Position numbers and translations under genes: made by a program. Positions 58,736 to 64,000 of a stretch of DNA of 64,000 bases are shown one piece after another. The stretch is taken from contig JBATLL010000075.1 of assembly GCA_049289295.1 (NCBI GenBank), forward strand, positions 248,001-312,000, in the 5' to 3' direction. The DNA comes from BOKV01 sp049289295. GTDB lineage: Bacteria > Pseudomonadota > Alphaproteobacteria > Rhizobiales > Rhizobiaceae. The stretch's first letter is position 1. Each line of letters starts with the position of its first letter. Below the pieces are notes generated by a model. The model saw only the letters and a program-made list of their open reading frames with translations. It was not told the origin of the DNA and did no database searches.

Positions 58736-61369
58736 ATGAGCAATTCAAGGGATTCCGGTGTGACTGCGCGCCAACCGGATTCAGGCTCCATGCCGCCGCT
58801 CCATGTGAGAGCACTTGCCCATGCTGCGATCAGCTGGGAAAGATTGTTCCCGCTTCTTGTACCCTTCCTGATGATCGTGACGGCGCTTGCCATCGTGTCC
58901 TGGTTCGGCATCTGGCGGCGAATGCCATTGCCGGCGCATCTGGCACTTGCTGCGCTCTTCGTGGTGGGTGCGGTTTCAAGTCTTCGCCGGATCATCGGTT
59001 TTCGCCTTCCTGCGGGCACGGATATCATTCGCCGGATCGAAAGGGCTACCGGGCTGGAGAACCGGCCGATATCCGCGCAAGTCGATGCCATGGCCACCGG
59101 TCGAGAGGACGAGTTTTCCCGGGTGTTGTGGCGCGAGCACCAGAAGCGAATGGCCGAAGGACTTGATGAACTGAGCGCGGGAATGGCGCGTCCGGACGCA
59201 AACAGGCATGATCCTCATGCCCTGCGGGCAGCGCTGGCCATCCTTGCATTCGTTGCCTTCGGTTTTTCATATGGTTCGAATGGTGGCAGGCTTGGCGATC
59301 TGTTCAATCCCGGTGAATATCGCCGCGCAGCACCAGTTCGTCTTGATGCATGGATCAATCCGCCGCCTTACACCCGCAAGCCGCCTGTCTATCTTGATTC
59401 CGCAAACGCATCGGTTGCGGATTCGAAGACGATTGAAGATTCCGATGCGGGACGGCAATGGTCCGTACCCGTTGGCAGCACATTGTCTGTTCGGGTGGTC
59501 GGGCTTCGCGATCCCAGGCTTGTCGTCACGAGCGAGGCTGGCGAAGAGGAAATCGCACCGGAAACCGGTAAGGACATCAAGGAACCAAACGAGACCAGTG
59601 CCAAGGAGCCGGTGTTCAAGCTTGTTTTGAGCGAAGACAGTTCAGTCACCCTCCTGTCCGCAGGCAAGGTTCATTCGACCTGGAGCATCGCCACCATTCC
59701 CGACATTGCGCCGCAAATTGCATTTGAAGAAAAGCCGAGCGGTGCCTTGTCAGGTTCGCTTCAGCTGTCCTATCGGGTCGAGGACGATTACGGCGTGGTT
59801 TCGGCAGAAGCGGAAATCAGTTCCGAGGGTAGGACAGACCCTTCCGCCCGTCCGCTCGTCGAAGCACCGAAGGTTCCGCTACCCCTGCCGCGTCAAAGGG
59901 CGCGGGACGGCAAGGCGAAGGCCAACCGCGACCTGTCGAGCCATCCCCTTGCCGGCAGCAAGGTCGTTATCCGTCTGCATGCGAAGGATGATGCGGGTCA
60001 GATTGGCACAAGCGAACCCATCTCCATGGTCCTGCCGGGCAGGCGGTTTTCCAATCCGCTCGCGCTTGCATTGCTGGAACAGCGTCGCATCCTGGCGCTT
60101 GATGCAAACAAGCAGGGGCGGGTTGGCGATCTTCTGGACGCAGTGCTGACCGCGCCTGAGGAATTCATCGGCAATGCCGGCATATTCATGACCCTCAAAG
60201 CGGGGTATCGCCGTCTGGTCGATGCGCGCGATGATGATCAGTTGCGTTCGGTTCTCGACCTGCTTTGGGAAACGGCATTGGCTGTGGAATTTGGCGACAT
60301 GAGCGAAGCGGAAAGAAAGCTCCGCGAAGCCCAGGAAGCGCTCAGCAAGGCGCTCGAGGATGGAGCCAGCGACGAAGAGGTTGCCCGGCTCATGGACGAA
60401 TTGCGCAAGGCGATGGATGAGCTCATGCGGATGCTGGCGGAACAGGCCCTGCAGAACCAGCAGATGGCAAATCCGCTCAATCAGAATGACATGTCCACGA
60501 TGCTGCGGCAGCGGGATCTGGAACGCATGCTGGATCGCATTGAAGACCTTGCCAAGTCAGGCTCTCGTGACGCGGCGCGTGAATTGCTGAGCGAGATGCA
60601 GCGCATGATGGATAATCTTCGCGCCGGTCGTCACCAGCAGCAACGTCAGGCAGAAGGCAATCGGACAAACCAGGCACTCGACAAGCTGAGCGAACTGATG
60701 CGGCGTCAGCAAGAGCTGATGGACGAAACCTTTTCCATGCAGCGCAAGGACCCTTCTAACCGTCAGAACAATGGCGAGCAGCAGCAGGAACAGCAGCGCA
60801 GCCAGGGCAACAGGCAGGGGGAGCAGCAGCAGGGCCCGGGCGGCGATCAGCCGATGAGCGCGGAAGAATTTGCCGAGGCCATGAAAAAGCTTCAGGAGCA
60901 GCAGGAGGCACTGCAGCAGGAACTGGGTGAGCTCGGTGAGCAGATGCGTGGCCTGGGTCTCGATCCTTCAGAAGCTTTCGGCGAGGCAGGTACCGAAATG
61001 GGTGAAGCCGGTGAAAATCTGGGCGAGGCGAGGCCCGGTGATGCTGCAGGCAATCAGGGACAGGCGCTTGAAGCGTTGCGTCGCGGCGCACAACAGATGA
61101 TGCAGCAGATGGCGGGTGATCGCCAGCAAGGTGGCCAGCAACCCGGTGAAGCCGGCATGGCCGGACGCGACCGGAACCGGCCTGACCCCCTGGGGCGCAG
61201 GGATGGTGCCGAGGGTTTCGAAAGTGGCGACAATACCCGCATACCGGGGGAAATCGAGGCGCAGCGCGCGCGTGAAATCATGGAGGCGATACGCAAGCGC
61301 CTCTCGCAGCCACTTTCGCCAAGGCTGGAAAAGGACTATCTGCAGCGACTGCTCGAAACGGATCGTTGA
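58736..61369 (+). CDS. TIGR02302-family envelope protein with long coiled coil
   Basis: An 877-residue membrane protein. It has two or three spans near residues 40-85 and 165-185, then a large periplasmic part. A strand-rich region (residues ~195-400) is followed by a long helical region from about 450. The last third is extremely rich in Gln, Glu, Arg and Met (EQQQEQQRSQGNRQGEQQQ around residue 680). This is the layout of TIGR02302/DUF4175 proteins of alphaproteobacteria, whose function is unknown. It lies between lysA and hpt in a block conserved in Rhizobiales. Confidence 0.9.
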   Translation: MSNSRDSGVTARQPDSGSMPPLHVRALAHAAISWERLFPLLVPFLMIVTALAIVSWFGIWRRMPLPAHLALAALFVVGAVSSLRRIIGFRLPAGTDIIRRIERATGLENRPISAQVDAMATGREDEFSRVLWREHQKRMAEGLDELSAGMARPDANRHDPHALRAALAILAFVAFGFSYGSNGGRLGDLFNPGEYRRAAPVRLDAWINPPPYTRKPPVYLDSANASVADSKTIEDSDAGRQWSVPVGSTLSVRVVGLRDPRLVVTSEAGEEEIAPETGKDIKEPNETSAKEPVFKLVLSEDSSVTLLSAGKVHSTWSIATIPDIAPQIAFEEKPSGALSGSLQLSYRVEDDYGVVSAEAEISSEGRTDPSARPLVEAPKVPLPLPRQRARDGKAKANRDLSSHPLAGSKVVIRLHAKDDAGQIGTSEPISMVLPGRRFSNPLALALLEQRRILALDANKQGRVGDLLDAVLTAPEEFIGNAGIFMTLKAGYRRLVDARDDDQLRSVLDLLWETALAVEFGDMSEAERKLREAQEALSKALEDGASDEEVARLMDELRKAMDELMRMLAEQALQNQQMANPLNQNDMSTMLRQRDLERMLDRIEDLAKSGSRDAARELLSEMQRMMDNLRAGRHQQQRQAEGNRTNQALDKLSELMRRQQELMDETFSMQRKDPSNRQNNGEQQQEQQRSQGNRQGEQQQGPGGDQPMSAEEFAEAMKKLQEQQEALQQELGELGEQMRGLGLDPSEAFGEAGTEMGEAGENLGEARPGDAAGNQGQALEALRRGAQQMMQQMAGDRQQGGQQPGEAGMAGRDRNRPDPLGRRDGAEGFESGDNTRIPGEIEAQRAREIMEAIRKRLSQPLSPRLEKDYLQRLLETDR

Positions 61370-61393
61370 TCGCGGATATCAGGGAGTAGCGCG

Positions 61394-61936
61394 TCAGGCG
61401 TCGCCCGCTACCACGCCGACAAACGGCAATTCGCGGAAGGCGTGAGACACATCCATGCCGTAGCCGACGACAAATTTGTCGGGGCATTCGAAGCCGACAT
61501 AATCAGCCGAAAGATCAGCCTTTCTCCGGACAGTCTTGTCCAGAAGCACGGCAATGGCGACATTGCGCGCGCCGCGTTCCAGCATCAGTTCCCGTGTGTA
61601 TTTGAGCGTGTTGCCGGATTCGAGAATATCGTCGATCAGCAGCACATCGCGGTCGCGAACATCAGTGTCCACATCACGAAGCAGGCGGATCTTGCCAGCC
61701 TGGGTTCCGCCGCCATAGCTGGAGATCGAAATGAATTCCACCTCGGGGGCGAGGCCCGCGCCGTGCAGCGCGCGAATGAGATCCGCGGCAAACACGAAAG
61801 ACCCCTTGAGGATGGAGATCACCAGCAGGTTGCTGAGATCGCCGAGCGCAATTTCCTCTGCCAGTTCCTTGTTGCGCGCGGCAATCTGCTTGGCGCTGAA
61901 GAGAACCTCGATTTTCTTGTTTCTGACAATCGGCAT
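61394..61936 (-). CDS. hpt: Hypoxanthine phosphoribosyltransferase
   Basis: Purine-salvage enzyme transferring ribose-5-phosphate from PRPP to hypoxanthine or guanine. The 180-residue protein has the PRPP-binding motif VLLIDDILESGNTLKY near residue 105, VLLDKTVRRKADLSADYVGFECPDKFVVGYGMD, and a KGSFVFAADLIRAL segment near the N-terminus. It converges with the TIGR02302 gene and diverges from ftsE. Between hpt and ftsE (61937-62086) lies a perfect palindrome. Confidence 0.95.
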   Translation of the reverse strand: MPIVRNKKIEVLFSAKQIAARNKELAEEIALGDLSNLLVISILKGSFVFAADLIRALHGAGLAPEVEFISISSYGGGTQAGKIRLLRDVDTDVRDRDVLLIDDILESGNTLKYTRELMLERGARNVAIAVLLDKTVRRKADLSADYVGFECPDKFVVGYGMDVSHAFRELPFVGVVAGDA

Positions 61937-62040
61937 GTTTTTTCCGCAAATCGATTCACACTACCGCCCAAATCGCCTAGAAAAAGCGATGAGTGCGTAC
62001 CGGTATTCCCTTAACACGGTGTCCGGGTTCAAATCACGCG

Positions 62041-62060
62041 CATTCTGCCGCGGCAGAATG
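62041..62060. repeat. Perfect 20-bp palindrome between hpt and ftsE
   Basis: CATTCTGCCG followed directly by CGGCAGAATG, with no spacer. It lies 26 bp before the ftsE start and 105 bp from the hpt start. The arms are complementary at all ten positions. It could be an operator dyad, a hairpin in the ftsE leader, or a remnant repeat. Confidence 0.75.
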
Positions 62061-62086
62061 GGCCCTTAGCAGCGCCGGGAAACAGC

Positions 62087-62746
62087 TTGATCAGGTTCGA
62101 AAATGTCGGTTTGCGATATGGACTGGGGCCTGAAATCCTCAGTGACCTCACCTTTTCGATCGAGCCGAATTCATTCCAGTTCCTGACGGGTCCTTCGGGC
62201 GCGGGAAAAACCAGCCTCCTGCGCCTGATGCTTTTGTCGCTCAAGCCAACACGCGGCATCGTCAAGCTGTTCGGAAAGGATGCCAACCAGATCAAGCGAG
62301 CAGAGATGCCCGCAATCCGGCGCAAGCTTGGCGTGGTATTTCAGGACTTCCGCCTGCTGGAGCATCTGACCACCTATGAAAATGTGGCCCTGCCGCTGCT
62401 GGTGCGCGGAAAGATGGAATCGGACTATCGCAGCGATGTCACCGATCTTCTCAAGTGGGTCGGGCTGGGTCATCGCATGCATGTGCTGCCGCCCGTTCTT
62501 TCCGGCGGCGAAAAGCAGCGCGCGGCCATCGCACGAGCCCTGATCGACCAGCCGTCGATACTGCTTGCCGACGAACCGACAGGCAACGTCGATCCGCCGC
62601 TGGCAAGACGGCTGTTGCGGCTGTTCATCGAACTTCACCGCTCAGGCACGACGGTTGTGATAGCCACCCATGATCTCGGGCTGATGGACCAGTATGGTGC
62701 GCGCCGGATCGTTCTCAATGAGGGCAGGGTACAGATATATGACTAG
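62087..62746 (+). CDS. ftsE: Cell division ATP-binding protein FtsE
   Basis: ATPase that, with FtsX, recruits and activates septal peptidoglycan hydrolases through periplasmic partners. The 219-residue ABC protein has Walker A GPSGAGKT (near residue 37), Q-loop region VVFQDFRLLEHLT, signature LSGGEKQR, Walker B ILLADEPTGNVDP and H-loop VIATHD. The start is TTG, giving MIRFENVGLRYG, the expected N-terminus; no ATG is available. It overlaps ftsX by eight bases. Confidence 0.96.
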   Translation: MIRFENVGLRYGLGPEILSDLTFSIEPNSFQFLTGPSGAGKTSLLRLMLLSLKPTRGIVKLFGKDANQIKRAEMPAIRRKLGVVFQDFRLLEHLTTYENVALPLLVRGKMESDYRSDVTDLLKWVGLGHRMHVLPPVLSGGEKQRAAIARALIDQPSILLADEPTGNVDPPLARRLLRLFIELHRSGTTVVIATHDLGLMDQYGARRIVLNEGRVQIYD

Positions 62747-63743
62747 GAAACAGGCTGGCGACGATTCACTGACCAGGCTTGGCGAAAACGCGGAAGCTGC
62801 CGACACTCAGGATGCAAGCGGACGCTTCAACCTGAAAAGTGGCAGCAACATAATTCCGCGCGACGGCATTGCCGGGCAGGCGCTGGCGGTTGTGATCGCG
62901 ATCATGGCATTCCTGGCCTGTCTGGCCGCTGGTGCCCTGGCAGTTGTCAGCGATACTTCGACCAAATGGCAAAGCGACATATCGAGGGAGGTGACAGTAC
63001 AGATCCGCCCTTCGGATGATCGCGAGATGGAAGTTGCCGTGCGCGAGACCAGCAGACTGCTGCTCTCATTCGAAGGTATCGACAAGGTCACCATGCTTGA
63101 CGATGAATCGACCGCCAGATTGCTGGAGCCCTGGCTCGGCAGTGGCCTCAAGCTGGACGAACTGCCGGTTCCGCGCCTGCTGACGGTGGGCATCGCAGAA
63201 GGAACTACTCCGGACTTCGACGCGATACGTGCAGCACTTGCCAAAGCCGTGCCCGGTGCGTCGCTTGACGATCATCACGCCTGGGTGGATCGCCTGAACA
63301 GGATGGCGATCACGCTTGTAGGATTTGGTCTTGGCATTCTTGTGCTGGTCCTGACCGCAACCGTGCTGACCGTGGTCTTTGCCACCCGTGGGGCGATGGC
63401 AGGCAACAAGGCCATTGTCGACGTCCTGCATTTCGTGGGAGCGGATGCCGGTTTCATCGCGGGCGAGTTTCAGCGCCACTTTCTAGTGCTTGCGCTGCGT
63501 GGTGCGATTTCGGGCGGTTTTGCTGCCGCCATCGTTTTCGTCCTGCTCGGCTTCTGGTCCTACTGGACCATGGCTACCCCGCAAGGAGACCAGATGGCGG
63601 CGCTGTTCGGAAATTTCGCACTCGGCTGGCGCGGTTATGTCGGCATCGCCACGATCGTCCTTGTCGTTTCATTCCTGTCCGCTGCGACTTCAAGGATGAC
63701 TGTCCTTCGCCATATAGGCGGACTTGAAGCCTATAATGGCTGA
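62739..63743 (+). CDS. ftsX: Cell division protein FtsX
   Basis: A 334-residue membrane partner of FtsE. A cytoplasmic N-terminus is followed by a first span (GQALAVVIAIMAFLACLAAGALAV, ~60-82), a periplasmic loop of about 100 residues (VQIRPSDDREMEVAVRETSRLL...VPRLLTVGI), and three more spans (ITLVGFGLGILVLVLTATVLTVVFA; LALRGAISGGFAAAIVFVLLGFW; VGIATIVLVVSFLSA). This is the FtsX topology. The ATG at 62739 overlaps the ftsE 3' end; an open frame from 62694 is rejected. Confidence 0.95.
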   Translation: MTRKQAGDDSLTRLGENAEAADTQDASGRFNLKSGSNIIPRDGIAGQALAVVIAIMAFLACLAAGALAVVSDTSTKWQSDISREVTVQIRPSDDREMEVAVRETSRLLLSFEGIDKVTMLDDESTARLLEPWLGSGLKLDELPVPRLLTVGIAEGTTPDFDAIRAALAKAVPGASLDDHHAWVDRLNRMAITLVGFGLGILVLVLTATVLTVVFATRGAMAGNKAIVDVLHFVGADAGFIAGEFQRHFLVLALRGAISGGFAAAIVFVLLGFWSYWTMATPQGDQMAALFGNFALGWRGYVGIATIVLVVSFLSAATSRMTVLRHIGGLEAYNG

Positions 63744-63868
63744 CCTGGCGCACCAATCGCGATAAACGGCCGGATCAACAACACCACCCATGGTGGCTTG
63801 CCACAGGCGAGCCTTGATCCTTAGATAGTGTCAGGGAAAATACAGAAAGCAGGGCAAACAACCACCTG

Positions 63869-64000
63869 ATGTCAGAAGTGCACGATCCACAGGGCAAACA
63901 TTCGTCTGCTGTCGGCATGCGTCGGCTGGCGGGCCTTGCCTCTCGTGTGTTCATTCTTTCCCTGATCCTGGTCGTGTGTGCCACCCTGTCGGGTTTCTTT
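63869..64000 (+). CDS. Probable YdcF-family membrane protein, N-terminal part (partial)
   Basis: 44 codons are visible before the window ends. After a polar N-terminus (MSEVHDPQGKHSSAVGMRRLAGLASR) a first hydrophobic span begins (VFILSLILVVCATLSGFF). The gene directly after ftsX in many Rhizobiales is a DUF218/YdcF protein with this kind of N-terminal anchor, so I suggest that identity. The DUF218 domain itself is outside the window and cannot be checked. The 125-bp gap after ftsX holds no other gene. Confidence 0.6.
   Translation, partial: MSEVHDPQGKHSSAVGMRRLAGLASRVFILSLILVVCATLSGFF

Noticed and set aside
63775..63984. 69-codon minus-strand open frame near the right end
   Set aside because: It is antisense to the start of the probable YdcF gene, has no recognisable features, and the plus-strand frame with a membrane anchor fits the conserved position after ftsX.

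Overview
The window is alphaproteobacterial chromosome, most likely from the order Hyphomicrobiales (Rhizobiales). The evidence is gene order plus protein features: an atpA-G-D-C tail whose beta subunit has an Ala/Lys/Pro-rich N-terminal extension; the run rppH, polysaccharide deacetylase-like, ctpA, envC, rlmH, rsfS, nadD, proA, proB, obg, rpmA, rplU; and the run argH, lptM, lysA, TIGR02302, hpt, ftsE, ftsX. Genus cannot be fixed from sequence alone. I ran no search; family calls rest on motifs, length and context.

Layout. 1-15,170: core genes. The end of the F1 ATP synthase operon runs rightward; the RNA, envelope, NAD, proline and ribosome genes run leftward up to the rplU-rpmA promoter. 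15,474-18,510: a tRNA-Ser(CGA) followed by a foreign-looking unit of four genes (TMEM175-like channel, NAD(P)H-binding protein, exported unknown, divergent LysR). An 11-bp copy of the tRNA 3' end lies at its far side, so this looks like a small tRNA-targeted insertion. 18,566-31,596: a divergent catabolic and transport locus controlled by a GntR/FadR-type regulator. It holds a COG0523 GTPase, an amidohydrolase, an Asp/Glu-racemase-like enzyme, a ThDP enzyme, an enolase-superfamily enzyme, a D-amino-acid-dehydrogenase-like flavoprotein, a complete TRAP transporter and two further carriers. Its substrate is unknown; it is the best candidate for an undescribed pathway here.

31,593-33,499: a lone pseB-like gene and a YdcF protein. 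33,567-40,838: propionyl-CoA carboxylase and methylmalonyl-CoA mutase, with three accessory small or redox genes packed between pccB and pccA. 40,966-47,679: a leftward valine/branched-chain degradation operon (mmsA, acyl-CoA dehydrogenase, HIBYL-CoA hydrolase, mmsB, enoyl-CoA hydratase, thiolase), with a divergent LysR gene at its head. Together these two blocks form one metabolic module: valine-derived isobutyryl-CoA goes to propionyl-CoA, then methylmalonyl-CoA, then succinyl-CoA. No methylmalonyl-CoA epimerase or meaB is present in the window.

48,756-64,000: isoprenoid and cell-wall genes (polyprenyl synthase, mtgA), rpmF, a GGT-like hydrolase, a GGDEF/EAL protein with a broken GGDEF site, tlpA/argH divergent, lptM-lysA, a large TIGR02302 envelope protein, hpt, ftsEX and the start of a probable YdcF gene cut by the window edge. 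Apparent non-coding signals include five intrinsic terminators or terminator-like hairpins, a double palindrome at the GntR promoter, a palindrome at the mmsA/LysR promoter, an intra-operon hairpin after mmsA, a terminator-like hairpin in the rplU leader and a perfect 20-bp palindrome before ftsE.
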